This document shows positions 44,710 to 57,708 of a DNA stretch of 64,000 nt, in pieces. The stretch is taken from NCBI RefSeq assembly GCF_030064125.1, contig NZ_CP125957.1, positions 1,240,001 through 1,304,000 on the forward strand, given 5' to 3'. The position numbers and the translations under genes are program-made. The DNA comes from Pseudomonas sp. G2-4. Its GTDB lineage: Bacteria; Pseudomonadota; Gammaproteobacteria; Pseudomonadales; Pseudomonadaceae. Each line of letters starts with the position of its first letter. The first letter of the stretch is position 1. The notes beneath the pieces were generated by a model. The model did no database searches and had not been told where the DNA came from. It worked only from the letters and a program-made list of their open reading frames with translations.

Positions 44710-45413
44710 GTATCCGTTTGCCGGCCTTCTGGGCCGTGATTCCTGCCGCGGGCGTCGGTGCCCGTATGGCTGCGGACCGTCCCAAGCAATACCTGCAACT
44801 GGGCGGGCGCACTATTCTTGAACACAGCCTCGGCTGTTTCCTCGACCATCCCACCGTCAAGGGCGTGGTGGTCAGCGTTGCACACGATGATCCCTATTGG
44901 CCGACCCTGGCCTGTGCCAGCGACCCGCGTATCCAGCGCGTGGACGGCGGCGAACAGCGTTCGGATTCGGTACTCAACGCATTACTGCACCTGCATGAGC
45001 AAGGCGCCGACGATTTCGATTGGGTGCTGGTGCACGACGCTGCCCGGCCGAACCTGGACCGGGACGACCTGGATACCTTGCTCAGTGAATTGGCGAGTGA
45101 TCCGGTCGGCGGTCTTTTGGCTGTTCCGGCGCGAGACACCCTCAAACGCGTCGACAAGCAGGGGCGCGTGCTGGAAACCGTCGATCGCAGCGTGATCTGG
45201 CAGGCGTACACGCCGCAGATGTTCCGCCTCGGCGCTTTGCATCGGGCCCTGGCCGACAGCCTGGTGGCGGATGCGCTGATTACCGACGAAGCCTCCGCCA
45301 TGGAATGGGCCGGGCAGGCGCCACGGTTGATTGAGGGGCGGGCCGATAACATCAAGATCACGCGACCCGAGGATCTGGAGTGGTTGCGTCGGCACTGGGC
45401 TGGTCGTCGCTAA
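44706..45413 (+). CDS. ispD: 2-C-methyl-D-erythritol 4-phosphate cytidylyltransferase
   Basis: Third MEP-pathway enzyme, 235 residues. Nucleotide-binding N-terminus IPAAGVGARMAADRPKQYLQLGG, then VLVHDAARPNLD and the QAYTPQMFR block. Coupled to ftsB. ispF is separated from it here by the formaldehyde-detoxification insertion (45451-48560). Confidence 0.96.
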   Translation: MSIRLPAFWAVIPAAGVGARMAADRPKQYLQLGGRTILEHSLGCFLDHPTVKGVVVSVAHDDPYWPTLACASDPRIQRVDGGEQRSDSVLNALLHLHEQGADDFDWVLVHDAARPNLDRDDLDTLLSELASDPVGGLLAVPARDTLKRVDKQGRVLETVDRSVIWQAYTPQMFRLGALHRALADSLVADALITDEASAMEWAGQAPRLIEGRADNIKITRPEDLEWLRRHWAGRR

Positions 45414-45450
45414 TCAACTTCTGATCAGTTCCGAAACCGTGTCGCGCCCA

Positions 45451-45540
45451 TCGCGAGCAAGCTCGCTCCCACACAGGACCTAGGCTGTTCACAAAATAGA
45501 TATCCACTGAGATCAAGTGTGGGAGCGAGCTTGCTCGCGA
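45451..45540. repeat. REPIN, REP family A (outward orientation)
   Basis: Arms in the order TCGCGAGCAAGCTCGCTCCC ... GTGGGAGCGAGCTTGCTCGC in the convergent gap between ispD and the LysR gene; no other terminator is seen. Confidence 0.9.
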
Positions 45541-45589
45541 TGGCAATAGATCAGGCACCTGATAAATCACTGACAGAAGCCAGCTGACT

Positions 45590-46486
45590 TTAACCCCGAT
45601 ACTCCGGCCGCTGCGCCAACCCCTCTTTCAAGTACTCCACCAACTTACGCACCTTCGGCGACAGATGCCGTTGCTGCGGATACAGCGCCCACACCGCGGT
45701 GTTCGGTGGCTGATGAGCCTCCAGCAGCGAAATCAACGCGCCGCTGTGCAAATGCTCCAGCACGTAATAATCCGGCAACTGACACAGCCCCACACCTTGC
45801 AGCGCCGCATCGAGCACCGCCTGCCCACTGTTGCAACGCCAGTTTCCCTGTACCCGCTGGGAAAATTCCCGCCCGTTCTGCTCCAACTGCCAGATATCGG
45901 AGCTGCCAATCAGGCAGTTGTGACGGCTCAATTCCGACAGGCTATGGGGCCGACCATAACGTTCCAGGTAGGACGGCGAAGCGCACAGGTACATGCGCCG
46001 CGGTGCCAGACGCGTAGCAACCAGGCGTGAGTCCTGCAGGCGGCCAAGGCGAATCGCCAGGTCCAGCGATTCGTGAACCAGGTCGAGCGGGCGATTGCTC
46101 AACTCGATGTCCACCCGCAGCTGCGGGTAGAGCCCCATGAACCGCGTCACCAGCGGCACGATGAACCGCTCGCCATAAGCCACGGCGCAGGTCATTCGCA
46201 ACATACCCTTGGGTTCGCTGGTGAGATCACCCACCGCGCGCAGGGCTTCCTCGCGTCCATCCTGAAGGCGTTGGCAATGCTGCAAAAAGGTCTGGCCGGC
46301 CTCGGTCAGGGTGACTCGGCGGGTGCTGCGATAAAGCAGCCGTGTCTGTAGACGCTCTTCAAGCCGTACGATTTGTCGACTGATGTGGGAAGAGGAAACC
46401 CCGAGACGTTCGGCCGCTGCCGTGAATTGGCTGCATTCGGCCACGGCGACGAATTCGTCGATCCCTTCCCAGCGGTTATCGGACAT
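45590..46486 (-). CDS. LysR-family transcriptional regulator
   Basis: Regulator of 298 residues: N-terminal winged helix (residues 8-65, with FTAAAERLGVSSSHISRQIVRLEERL) and a periplasmic-binding-like effector domain from about residue 90 (PKGMLRMTCAVAYGERFIVPLV). Divergent from frmA across 107 bases, so it probably controls the formaldehyde genes and itself. The CrgA/PA-type subfamily cannot be set; the effector is unknown. Confidence 0.9.
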   Translation of the reverse strand: MSDNRWEGIDEFVAVAECSQFTAAAERLGVSSSHISRQIVRLEERLQTRLLYRSTRRVTLTEAGQTFLQHCQRLQDGREEALRAVGDLTSEPKGMLRMTCAVAYGERFIVPLVTRFMGLYPQLRVDIELSNRPLDLVHESLDLAIRLGRLQDSRLVATRLAPRRMYLCASPSYLERYGRPHSLSELSRHNCLIGSSDIWQLEQNGREFSQRVQGNWRCNSGQAVLDAALQGVGLCQLPDYYVLEHLHSGALISLLEAHQPPNTAVWALYPQQRHLSPKVRKLVEYLKEGLAQRPEYRG

Positions 46487-46491
46487 GCGCG

Positions 46492-47706
<1,215 letters not shown>

Positions 47707-47714
47707 GGTCGGTC

Positions 47715-48560
47715 ATGAGCCTTGAAAACATTTCCTGCCAGAAAAGCTTCGGCGGCTGGCACAAGCGTTACCGGCACCGTTCCGAAGTGCTCGGTTGTGA
47801 CATGGTGTTTGCCGTGTACCTGCCGCCGCAAGCCGAGCAGGGCGGCAAATTGCCTGTCCTGTACTGGTTGTCCGGACTGACCTGTACCGATGAAAACTTC
47901 ATGCAGAAGGCCGGTGCCCAGCGCATGGCCGCCGAGTTGGGGTTGATCATTGTCGCGCCCGACACCAGTCCGCGCGGCGCCGACGTACCGGGCGATCCGG
48001 ACGGTGCCTGGGACTTTGGCCTGGGCGCAGGCTTTTACCTGAACGCCACGCAGGATCCGTGGGCGCGGCACTATCGGATGCATGACTACGTCGTGCAGGA
48101 ATTGCCGGAGCTGGTTGAAGCGCATTTTCCGGCCTCGGATAAACGCGGTGTCAGTGGTCATTCCATGGGCGGACATGGTGCATTGGTCTGCGCCTTGCGC
48201 AACCCGGGGCGTTATCGTTCGGTGTCGGCTTTTTCACCGATCAACAATCCGATGGATTGCCCATGGGGCCAGAAGGCCTTCTCTCGCTACCTGGGGGAAG
48301 ATCGTTCGAAATGGCGCGAGTGGGATGCCTGCGCACTGATCGCCGAAGCTGGCGAGAAGTTGCCACTGCTGGTGGATCAGGGCGATCGCGATGACTTCCT
48401 GGCCAACCAGCTCAAGCCTGAAGCCCTGCGCCAAGCCGCCAAGTCCGCCGGTCATCCGCTGGAGTTGCGCCTGCAACCGGGCTACGACCACAGCTACTTC
48501 TTCATTGCCAGCTTTATCGATGATCACTTGCAGCATCATGCACGCGCTCTAAACGTCTAA
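47715..48560 (+). CDS. fghA: S-formylglutathione hydrolase
   Basis: Serine hydrolase (esterase D family), 281 residues, releasing formate and glutathione. Nucleophile in [13 protein letters not shown], oxyanion region [15 protein letters not shown], Asp in VDQGDRDDF and His in GYDHSYFFI. Second step after frmA. Confidence 0.96.
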   Translation: MSLENISCQKSFGGWHKRYRHRSEVLGCDMVFAVYLPPQAEQGGKLPVLYWLSGLTCTDENFMQKAGAQRMAAELGLIIVAPDTSPRGADVPGDPDGAWDFGLGAGFYLNATQDPWARHYRMHDYVVQELPELVEAHFPASDKRGVSGHSMGGHGALVCALRNPGRYRSVSAFSPINNPMDCPWGQKAFSRYLGEDRSKWREWDACALIAEAGEKLPLLVDQGDRDDFLANQLKPEALRQAAKSAGHPLELRLQPGYDHSYFFIASFIDDHLQHHARALNV

Positions 48561-48573
48561 TGCAGGTAGAATC

Positions 48574-48603
48574 ACGCCCTGACAAAAATCGGGGCGTTTT
48601 TTT
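48574..48603 (+). terminator. Terminator of the frmA-fghA operon, abutting ispF
   Basis: ACGCCC (48574-48579), loop TGACAAAAATC, GGGGCGT (48591-48597), then an unbroken T-run to 48603; the ispF ATG is the next base. The GGGG of the 3' arm is the only Shine-Dalgarno-like sequence for ispF. Confidence 0.85.
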
Positions 48604-49077
48604 ATGCGTATTGGCCACGGCTACGATGTTCACCGTTTCGCTGAAGGCGATTTCATTACTCTGGGCGGCGTGCGTATTGCACACGGCTTCGGGCTGCTCG
48701 CGCATTCTGACGGTGATGTCCTGCTGCATGCCTTGAGCGATGCATTGCTCGGCGCGGCTGCCCTGGGTGACATCGGCAAGCATTTCCCGGACACCGACCT
48801 GCAATTCAAGGGCGCCGACAGCCGCGTGCTGCTGCGTCATGTGGTTTCGCTGATCCACGCCAAGGGCTGGAAAGTCGGCAATGTCGATAGCACCATCGTC
48901 GCCCAGGCGCCGAAAATGGCGCCGCACATCGAATCGATGCGGCAGCTGATTGCCGAGGACCTTCAAGTTGAGTTGGACCAAGTGAACGTGAAAGCCACCA
49001 CCACCGAGAAGCTGGGCTTCGTCGGTCGCGAGGAAGGCATTGCCGTCCATAGCGTCGCCTTGTTGCTGCGCCCATGA
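48604..49077 (+). CDS. ispF: 2-C-methyl-D-erythritol 2,4-cyclodiphosphate synthase
   Basis: MEP-pathway cyclase, 157 residues; zinc-site Asp8 and His10 in GHGYDVHRF, then [19 protein letters not shown] and [15 protein letters not shown]. The ATG immediately follows the T-run of a terminator. Overlaps truD by four bases. Confidence 0.97.
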   Translation: MRIGHGYDVHRFAEGDFITLGGVRIAHGFGLLAHSDGDVLLHALSDALLGAAALGDIGKHFPDTDLQFKGADSRVLLRHVVSLIHAKGWKVGNVDSTIVAQAPKMAPHIESMRQLIAEDLQVELDQVNVKATTTEKLGFVGREEGIAVHSVALLLRP

Positions 49078-50119
49078 CCGAACTGGAACTGTTGGGGCCC
49101 CGTGCCTACGGCGAACCGCTGGGCAGTGCGGTACTCAAGGCCACCGCTGAAGATTTCCAGGTCGATGAAGTGCTCGACATCCCCTTGACCGGCGATGGTG
49201 AGCATCTGTGGATCTGGGTGGAAAAACGCGGCTTGAACACCGAAGAAGCCGCTCGGCGAATTGCCAAGGCCGCCGGCGTGCCGTTGCGCACCGTCAGCTA
49301 CGCCGGGCTCAAGGACCGACAGGCCCTGACCCGCCAATGGTTCAGCGTCCAATTGCCCGGCAAGGCTGACCCGGACCTGTCGGCGGCAGAGAATGACACG
49401 CTGAAAATCCTCAAGACCGGTCGGCATAAACGCAAACTGCAACGCGGCGCGCACTCGGCAAACGGTTTTACTCTGCGCCTGACCCAGTTCAAGGGTGACG
49501 TGGCCGCCATCGATGCTCGGCTGCAACAGATTGCTCGCCAGGGCATCCCCAACTATTTCGGTACCCAACGGTTTGGGCATGACGGCGGTAACGTCGTCGA
49601 TGCCCGTGCCTGGGCGGCGCGCAAGGCCTTGCCGGAACAGCGCAATGTGCGCTCGCGCCTGCTGTCCACAGCTCGCAGTTTTCTGTTCAACCGGGTGCTG
49701 GCGGCACGAGTGGCCGACGGGACCTGGCAGCAGGCCCAGGTGGGCGACTTGCTGGCCTTCACCGACAGCCGCAGTTTTTTCCCGGCGGGCGAGGCTGAAT
49801 GCAGCGATCCACGCCTGGCGATCCTCGATCTGCACCCGACCGGACCGCAGTGGGGCGAAGGGCCTTCGCCTACGGCCGGCGCGACCTTTGAGCTGGAACA
49901 GGCCATCGCCGAGCGCGAAGCCGATTTGCGAGACTGGTTGATAAACGCGGGAATGAGTCACGAACGTCGCATCCTGCGACTGCCCATTGGCGGGCTGTCG
50001 TGGCATTATCCCCAGCCTGACATTCTGCAATTGGAATTCGTCCTGCCGGCCGGATGTTTCGCCACTGTCTTGGTGCGCGAACTCGTCGATCTGGTGCCGG
50101 TGGGGCAGACGGACAGCCC

Positions 50120-50132
<13 letters not shown>
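49074..50132 (+). CDS. truD: tRNA pseudouridine(13) synthase TruD
   Basis: Makes pseudouridine 13 in tRNA-Glu, 352 residues. Catalytic Asp in [14 protein letters not shown], followed by the TruD insertion domain and [17 protein letters not shown]. Start overlaps ispF (ATGA); its end overlaps the surE start by 13 bases. Confidence 0.96.
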
Positions 50133-51546
<1,414 letters not shown>

Positions 51547-51757
51547 GCATTTATAAACAAACGCTGAATTCCGTGGCATTGGCTGTGTCTTACAGCGGCA
51601 CCGGTTTGTTGAACAGCGGTCAACGGCGTCGAGCAAACGTGTGCGCAGGCCCTTGTCGCTTCATTAATAGAAGCGTTGTTGCGGCCAGCTATATTTGTAT
51701 CACCTCTGCCTGGACAGGCAGTTTCCAATTTTTCAGCCACCACAAAGGGAGCGGCGG

Positions 51758-52606
51758 GTGAGTCTCACAGTCATTGCGCAGCGTATGGGTATCACGAGCT
51801 TTCAGCGCCTGGTGACTGGCCTTGTCTTGAGTACCTTGCTGGTTGGTTGTTCCAGTACGCCGTCGGGGAACGTCCGGGTGGTCGATCGCAATAATAATGC
51901 GGCGCCACAACGTCCTACAGTAACGACCGGTCAGTATGTAGTCCGTCGCGGCGATACGCTGTTTTCCATCGCTTTTCGCTACGGCTGGGACTACAAGGCC
52001 CTCGCCGCGCGCAACAACATTCCTGCGCCTTACACAATCCATCCGGGTCAGACAATTCGCTTTGACGGCCGCAGCGGTTCAGCGCCTACCGCAGTGGTCA
52101 CGCAGTCGGGTTCGTCGGCTTCATCATCGAGTAAAACCACCGTCATTCGTCGACCGGCGGGGGCTGCAACGGCGACAGTACCGTCCGTCGCGAGCAAACC
52201 GACCCCCGCGCCGATGCCTCCGGCGGGCCCCGCCCCGACAGGCTGGGGATGGCCTTCTAATGGCGTTCTCATTGGAAAATTCTCTTCAAACGGTAGTTTG
52301 AATAAAGGAATTGATATCGCCGGGGATTTGGGACAGCCTGTTTTAGCCGCGTCTGATGGCACGGTTGTGTACGCCGGGAGTGGTTTAAGGGGCTACGGCG
52401 AACTCGTGATCATCAAACACAGCGATACCTACGTCAGTGCCTACGGTCACAACCGCAGGCTGTTGGTTCGGGAGGGGCAGCAGGTCAAGGTCGGACAGAC
52501 AATTGCCGAAATGGGATCAACGGGAACAGACCGGGTGAAACTGCATTTTGAGATTCGCCGACAAGGTAAGCCAGTCGATCCGCTGCAATTCCTGCCACGT
52601 CGTTGA
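51758..52606 (+). CDS. nlpD: Lipoprotein NlpD: LysM and M23 (LytM) domains
   Basis: Envelope lipoprotein that activates the amidase AmiC at division, 282 residues. GTG at 51758 (GGGAG 6 bases before) gives a signal peptide ending in the lipobox LVGC. LysM domain around residues 50-95 (YVVRRGDTLFSIAFRYGWD), a low-complexity Ser/Pro/Ala linker, then an M23 domain from about 175. The zinc-ligand set is degenerate (GSLNKGIDIAG for HxxxD; LHFEI kept), as in EnvC/NlpD activators. Its coding region probably carries an rpoS promoter, as in relatives. Confidence 0.92.
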   Translation: MSLTVIAQRMGITSFQRLVTGLVLSTLLVGCSSTPSGNVRVVDRNNNAAPQRPTVTTGQYVVRRGDTLFSIAFRYGWDYKALAARNNIPAPYTIHPGQTIRFDGRSGSAPTAVVTQSGSSASSSSKTTVIRRPAGAATATVPSVASKPTPAPMPPAGPAPTGWGWPSNGVLIGKFSSNGSLNKGIDIAGDLGQPVLAASDGTVVYAGSGLRGYGELVIIKHSDTYVSAYGHNRRLLVREGQQVKVGQTIAEMGSTGTDRVKLHFEIRRQGKPVDPLQFLPRR

Positions 52607-52712
52607 TTTGATTGTCAGCCTGTTCCGTCACGTAGAGGGAACAGGCTCCAGCGTTGCCAAGGATAAAGGCGTCGCTTGAGCTTGAGGTCGAACTCACCAA
52701 AGGACTATAACA

Positions 52713-53720
52713 ATGGCTCTCAGTAAAGAAGTGCCGGAGTTTGACATCGACGATGAGGTTCTCCTTATGGAGACCGGCATCGCTATGGATTCGATGTCGA
52801 ATGATGAAGGGGCGACTCCACCTTCCGTTCGTGCCAAATCCAAACACTCCGCTTCACTTAAACAACATAAGTACATCGATTACACCCGGGCGCTTGACGC
52901 CACTCAGCTGTACCTCAACGAAATCGGTTTCTCGCCGCTGCTCTCTCCCGAGGAAGAAGTTCATTTTGCGCGCCTGTCGCAAAGTGGCGACCCGGCCGGT
53001 CGAAAACGCATGATTGAAAGTAACCTGCGCCTGGTGGTGAAAATCGCCCGACGCTACGTCAATCGCGGGCTTTCGCTGCTGGATCTGATCGAAGAGGGCA
53101 ACCTGGGCTTGATTCGCGCCGTCGAGAAATTCGACCCTGAGCGAGGCTTCCGTTTCTCGACCTACGCCACCTGGTGGATTCGCCAGACCATCGAACGAGC
53201 GATCATGAATCAGACCCGGACCATCCGGTTGCCGATTCACGTGGTCAAGGAGCTGAACGTCTACCTGCGGGCCGCCCGTGAGTTGACCCAAAAACTCGAC
53301 CATGAACCTTCACCCGAAGAGATAGCCAACCTGCTGGAAAAACCGGTAGGGGAGGTCAAGCGCATGCTTGGGCTCAACGAGCGGGTCTCTTCGGTGGACG
53401 TCTCGCTGGGGCCGGATTCGGATAAGACCCTGCTGGACACCCTGACCGACGATCGCCCCACCGACCCATGCGAGTTGCTCCAGGACGATGACTTGTCCCA
53501 GAGCATCGACCAATGGCTGTCGGAACTCACCGACAAGCAACGGGAAGTGGTGATTCGCCGCTTCGGCTTGCGCGGTCATGAAAGCAGCACCCTTGAAGAT
53601 GTAGGCCTGGAGATTGGTTTGACACGTGAGCGCGTCAGGCAGATCCAAGTGGAAGGGCTCAAGCGTCTCCGGGAGATCCTGGAGAAAAATGGCCTCTCGA
53701 GTGAGTCGCTGTTCCAGTAA
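52713..53720 (+). CDS. rpoS: RNA polymerase sigma factor RpoS
   Basis: Stationary-phase/general-stress sigma factor, 335 residues. Acidic N-terminus, region 1.2 ([21 protein letters not shown]), region 2 ([51 protein letters not shown]), region 3 and region 4 with the [25 protein letters not shown]. Follows nlpD; a strong terminator comes after. Confidence 0.98.
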   Translation: MALSKEVPEFDIDDEVLLMETGIAMDSMSNDEGATPPSVRAKSKHSASLKQHKYIDYTRALDATQLYLNEIGFSPLLSPEEEVHFARLSQSGDPAGRKRMIESNLRLVVKIARRYVNRGLSLLDLIEEGNLGLIRAVEKFDPERGFRFSTYATWWIRQTIERAIMNQTRTIRLPIHVVKELNVYLRAARELTQKLDHEPSPEEIANLLEKPVGEVKRMLGLNERVSSVDVSLGPDSDKTLLDTLTDDRPTDPCELLQDDDLSQSIDQWLSELTDKQREVVIRRFGLRGHESSTLEDVGLEIGLTRERVRQIQVEGLKRLREILEKNGLSSESLFQ

Positions 53721-53740
53721 CGAACGCGAGTGCAGCAGCG

Positions 53741-53767
53741 AAAGCCCCGACTGGTTCGGGGCTTTTT
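53741..53767 (+). terminator. Intrinsic terminator of rpoS
   Basis: AAAGCCCC-GACTGGTTC-GGGGCTTTTT, 20 bases after the rpoS stop. Confidence 0.92.
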
Positions 53768-53836
53768 CGTTTCTGAGCAGATGTATTGGGCACTGCGCCA
53801 TGCGTTCCTCAGCCTTTTCTATTTATAGATTCGGCG

Positions 53837-53854
53837 TGTAAGCTTTTGCCTAGT
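53837..53854 (+). promoter_or_regulatory. Candidate GacA upstream activating site of rsmZ
   Basis: TGTAAG-N6-CCTAGT: the left half is a perfect match to the GacA box TGTAAG-N6-CTTACA, the right half matches 3 of 6. It lies about 190 bases upstream of the predicted rsmZ start, the distance I recall for this gene in P. fluorescens. The stretch 53768-54026 has no gene. Confidence 0.5.
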
Positions 53855-54026
53855 GTTGCGTAAGCGTTCGGATTCCCGTGCACGGGATAGACGACTATAA
53901 AAGTTGTCGTATCTCTTTAACTTTCTGATTTATAAGGTGATTTTATTTGTGGCTGTATCATGACAGAGACAGTCGACGGTATCCGGGGAATTGCACTCGG
54001 CGGGTAAAACACTAATATCAGTCCTG

Positions 54027-54160
54027 TGTCGACGGACAGACACACCCGTCACGGACGATGGGGAAGGAAGGAGATCGCAGGACGCGATTCATCAGGACGA
54101 TGAAAAGGATCAAAGGGATTAGGGAAAAAATGTGGGCGGGTCAAACCGCCCCTTTTTTTT
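54027..54160 (+). ncRNA. rsmZ: Small regulatory RNA RsmZ
   Basis: Non-coding RNA that sequesters the CsrA-type proteins RsmA/RsmE under GacS/GacA control. It lies in the rpoS-fdxA gap, the known rsmZ position. At least eight GGA motifs occur (54034, 54053, 54066, 54070, 54080, 54095, 54107, 54116), several in hairpin loops such as TCGCAGGACGCGA and TCATCAGGACGATGA. A -10 TAATAT (54013-54018) precedes the TGTCGACGG 5' end, and a terminator (GGGCGG-GTCAAA-CCGCCC plus T8) ends it at 54160. Length about 134 nt, near the 127 nt I recall for RsmZ. Confidence 0.88.
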
Positions 54161-54187
54161 GCCTGCGATTTGTTGAATCCGAGAAAG

Positions 54188-54213
54188 CAAAAAGGCCCGC
54201 AAGGGGCCTTTTC
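54188..54213 (-). terminator. Intrinsic terminator of fdxA
   Basis: Minus strand: AAAAGGCCCC-TTGC-GGGCCTTTTTGC, 18 bases after the fdxA stop. It faces the rsmZ terminator. Confidence 0.85.
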
Positions 54214-54230
54214 GATGAGCTCAGGAGCGA

Positions 54231-54554
54231 TCAGCGTTCGAGGTCTGCGAGCTTGCCAGTCTTGCCATCCCACTCAGCGGCGTCCGGCAGGGAATCTTTC
54301 TTCTCGGTGATGTTCGGCCAGATGTCCGCCAGTTCGGCGTTCAACTCGATGAAATTCTCCATGCCAGCGGGCACTTCATCTTCGGAGAAGATGGCCACGG
54401 CAGGGCATTCCGGCTCACACAGGGCGCAGTCGATGCACTCGTCCGGGTGAATGACCAGGAAGTTCGGGCCTTCGTAGAAGCAGTCCACCGGACAGACTTC
54501 TACACAATCGGTGTACTTGCACTTGATGCAGTTGTCGGTGACGACGAAGGTCAT
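54231..54554 (-). CDS. fdxA: 7Fe-8S ferredoxin FdxA
   Basis: Electron carrier of 107 residues with one [3Fe-4S] and one [4Fe-4S] cluster: [17 protein letters not shown] (Cys 9-25) and [12 protein letters not shown] (Cys 40-50), plus the Azotobacter FdI-type C-terminal extension. It lies between rsmZ and mutS, the common pseudomonad order. Confidence 0.96.
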   Translation of the reverse strand: MTFVVTDNCIKCKYTDCVEVCPVDCFYEGPNFLVIHPDECIDCALCEPECPAVAIFSEDEVPAGMENFIELNAELADIWPNITEKKDSLPDAAEWDGKTGKLADLER

Positions 54555-54696
54555 TTCTAATTCTCTCCTCAGGCGGCGGCAGCGGAACCCCTTTACGGTG
54601 GGCTCGCCAGGTTCAGGAGCGATAGTCTGCAGACCAGGCTAATTGCCTGCAGCATCCCAAACCGCGCGAGATTCTAACAGCTTGAAAGCCTGTGCG

Positions 54697-57276
54697 TTAG
54701 ATCCGTGTCTTCAATGTATAGAGTAAATCCAGCGCCCGACGTGGCGTCAGGTCGTCCAGGTCAAGCTTGGCCAGTTCATCGAGCACCGGATGCGGCAGGC
54801 TGGCGAACATATCGCTTTGCTGCGGTACGGCCGGTTTGCCCTTGGTCGGGAGCGGCGCTTCATGGGGCAGGCTGGTGGTTTCCAGACGGCTCAGGTGCTC
54901 GCGGGCACGGCTGATCACTTCGCTGGGTACACCGGCCAGTTGCGCCACCGCCAGGCCGTAGCTCTGGCTGGCCGGGCCGGGCAGCACGTGGTGCAGGAAC
55001 ACGATGCGCTCGTTGTGCTCGGTGGCGTTGAGGTGCACGTTGGCCACCAGTGGCTGGCTTTCCGGCAACACGGTGAGTTCGAAATAATGCGTGGCGAACA
55101 GCGTGTAGGCCCGCAGGTGCGCCAGCCGTTCGGCCGCCGCCCAGGCCAGGGACAGGCCGTCGAAGGTGCTGGTGCCGCGTCCGACTTCGTCCATCAGCAC
55201 CAGGCTGCGTTCGGTGGCGTTGTGCAGGATGTTCGCGGTTTCGCTCATTTCCACCATGAAAGTCGAGCGTCCGCCGGCCAGGTCATCACTGGAGCCGATC
55301 CGGGTGAAGATCCGGTCTACCAGAGACAACTCGCAACTCGCCGCCGGCACGAAGCTGCCGATGTGGGCCAGCAGCACGATCAGTGCCGTCTGGCGCATAT
55401 AGGTGGATTTACCGCCCATGTTCGGACCGGTGATCACCAGCATGCGCGTGTTGTCGTCCAGGCTCAGGTCGTTGGCCACGAACGGCGTGGTCAGTACCTG
55501 CTCGACCACCGGGTGGCGGCCCTGGCTGATGCGCATGCACGGCTCGCTGACGAAGCGCGGGCAGTTGAGGTCCAGGTTCAGCGCGCGCTCGGCCAGGTTG
55601 CTCAGCACGTCCAGTTCCGCCAAGGCGCCGGCGGTGTCCTGCAACGGCGGCAGTTGGCTGATCAGGTCTTCGAGCAGCGCTTCGTAGAGCATCTTTTCCC
55701 GGGCCAGGGCACGGCTCTTGGCCGACAGCGCCTTGTCTTCGAAGGCCTTGAGTTCCGGGGTGATGAAGCGCTCGGCGCCCTTGAGGGTCTGGCGGCGAAT
55801 GTAGTCGGCTGGGGCCTGTTCGGCCTGCTTGCTCGGCAACTCGATGAAGTAGCCGTGGATACGGTTGTAGCCAACCTTGAGGTTGGCCAGGCCGGTACGG
55901 GCTTTTTCCCGGGCTTCGAGGTCGATCAGGAACTGACCGGCGTTCTCGCTCAGCGACTGCAACTCGTCGAGTTCGGCGTCATAGCCGGTTTTTAGCACGC
56001 CACCGTCACGGATCACCGCCGGCGGGTTGTCGATAATGGCTTTTTCCAGCAGCGCGGCCAGGTCCGGATAAGTGCTGGTGGTGCTCGCCAGTTGCTGCAG
56101 GTGCGGCGCCTCGAGATCGGTCATCGCCACTTGCAGCTCGGGCAAGGCGCCGAGGGCATCGCGCAGGCGCGCCAGGTCCCGGGGACGGGCGTTGCGCAGG
56201 CCGATACGGGCCAGGATCCGCTCGATGTCACCGATTTCCTTGAGCTGTGGTTGCAGTTGCTCGAAGCGATAACGGTCCAGCAGGCAGGTGATGGAGGTCT
56301 GGCGCGCCAGCAGCACCGTCAGGTCCCGTAGCGGACGATTCAGCCAGCGGGTGAGCAGGCGGCTGCCCATGGCAGTCTGGCAGCGGTCGACCACCGATTG
56401 CAGGGTATTGTCGCGCCCGCCGGCCAGGTTGGTGTCCAGCTCCAGGTTGCGGCGGCTCGCGCCGTCCAGTACCACCGTGTCATCCAGGCGCTCGTGACGC
56501 AGGCTGCGCAAGTGAGGCAGGGCGGTGCGCTGGGTTTCCTTGGCGTAGGCCAGCAAGCAACCGGCAGCGCCAATGGCCAGGGTCAGGTTTTCGCAGCCGA
56601 AGCCCTTGAGGTCCTGAGTGGAAAACTGTTGGCAGAGACTTTTCAGCGCCGAATCACGCTCGAAATCCCACGGCGCCCGACGACGCACGCCACGGCGTTT
56701 TTCCGCCGGCAGGTCTTTGGGCCAGTCATCCGGGATCAGGAGTTCTACCGGGTTGACCCGCTCCAGTTCGGCCAGCAGGTTTTCCCAGCCCTTGATCTCC
56801 AGCACCGAGAAGTTGCCGCTGGTGATGTCCAGCACCGACAGGCCGAACAAGCGCTCATCCCCCAGGACTGCGGCGATCAGGTTGTCCCGGCGTTCATCCA
56901 GCAGGGCTTCATCACTGACCGTACCCGGCGTAATGATCCGTACGACTTGGCGTTCCACTGGCCCTTTGCTGGTGGCCGGGTCGCCGACTTGCTCGCAAAT
57001 CACTACGGACTCGCCGAGCTTGACCAGTTTCGCCAGGTAACCTTCCGCTGCGTGGTAAGGAATCCCACACATCGGAATCGCCATGCCCGCCGATTGCCCA
57101 CGTGCCGTCAGGGTGATGTCCAACAACTTGGCGGCCTTCTTCGCGTCCTCGTAGAAGATCTCGTAGAAGTCGCCCATGCGGTAGAACATCAGCTGATCGG
57201 GGTGCTGATTCTTCAGGCGCCAGTATTGCTGCATCATGGGCGTGTGGGAGGACAGGTCGTTCACGGCTGTATTCAT
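54697..57276 (-). CDS. mutS: DNA mismatch repair protein MutS
   Basis: Mismatch-recognition ATPase, 859 residues. Mismatch-binding Phe-x-Glu in [12 protein letters not shown] near residue 34, core and clamp domains, Walker [15 protein letters not shown], Walker [13 protein letters not shown], and a C-terminal tetramerisation/beta-clamp region ([16 protein letters not shown]). ATG at 57276 with a weak ribosome site; the longer frame to 57324 is not family-like. The last core gene before the accessory region. Confidence 0.97.
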   Translation of the reverse strand: MNTAVNDLSSHTPMMQQYWRLKNQHPDQLMFYRMGDFYEIFYEDAKKAAKLLDITLTARGQSAGMAIPMCGIPYHAAEGYLAKLVKLGESVVICEQVGDPATSKGPVERQVVRIITPGTVSDEALLDERRDNLIAAVLGDERLFGLSVLDITSGNFSVLEIKGWENLLAELERVNPVELLIPDDWPKDLPAEKRRGVRRRAPWDFERDSALKSLCQQFSTQDLKGFGCENLTLAIGAAGCLLAYAKETQRTALPHLRSLRHERLDDTVVLDGASRRNLELDTNLAGGRDNTLQSVVDRCQTAMGSRLLTRWLNRPLRDLTVLLARQTSITCLLDRYRFEQLQPQLKEIGDIERILARIGLRNARPRDLARLRDALGALPELQVAMTDLEAPHLQQLASTTSTYPDLAALLEKAIIDNPPAVIRDGGVLKTGYDAELDELQSLSENAGQFLIDLEAREKARTGLANLKVGYNRIHGYFIELPSKQAEQAPADYIRRQTLKGAERFITPELKAFEDKALSAKSRALAREKMLYEALLEDLISQLPPLQDTAGALAELDVLSNLAERALNLDLNCPRFVSEPCMRISQGRHPVVEQVLTTPFVANDLSLDDNTRMLVITGPNMGGKSTYMRQTALIVLLAHIGSFVPAASCELSLVDRIFTRIGSSDDLAGGRSTFMVEMSETANILHNATERSLVLMDEVGRGTSTFDGLSLAWAAAERLAHLRAYTLFATHYFELTVLPESQPLVANVHLNATEHNERIVFLHHVLPGPASQSYGLAVAQLAGVPSEVISRAREHLSRLETTSLPHEAPLPTKGKPAVPQQSDMFASLPHPVLDELAKLDLDDLTPRRALDLLYTLKTRI

Positions 57277-57708
57277 CGGTGTCAGGGAAGCTCGTTGAAA
57301 GGTGTAGGGCAAAAGGAGGGGCATTGGCCCGGCTTTTCCGCGATGGGCGCAAGGTTAACATGGGTGGTCTGGTGGGACCCAGCGTTTGGGATTGTGTGCA
57401 TATCCGTTGCTGCGGTAACGGCTACTTATGGTTCCGCCCTTACGGCGGCTCACTTTCGAAGAGCGCGAAAGTAAGCAAAGCGCTTTTGCCCCACCACTCG
57501 GTGCCTCGCCTAGGCTCGGCATGCCTGAACGAAGGCATCGCTCCGTGGGCCGCCGCGAAGGGCCATCCATGGCCCAGCGCGGCTAACCCGGCATCCATGC
57601 CGGTTTGCCCACTGCGCAATACCTTCGTTCAGCCAGCGTGGTTAATGGGGCGCCGAGATCAACGTCCACCGCGAGGCGGCCTGATTCTTGGTGGGACCGC
57701 GTTCCTCC
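57277..57708. other. Gene-free stretch upstream of mutS
   Basis: No coding frame with family features. It holds several GC-rich inverted repeats: CCGCCCTTACGGCGG (57436-57450), CTTTCG..CGAAAG near 57462, GCCATCCATGGC (about 57563) and GGCATCCATGCCGG. It reads as a structured intergenic element of the kind repeated in Pseudomonas genomes, but I cannot show copies within this window. Confidence 0.4.

Noticed and set aside
51547..51757. Small gene between pcm and nlpD
   Set aside because: Only short hairpins (GCTTC...GAAGC, CTGCCTGGACAGGCAG) are visible; no coding frame of merit.
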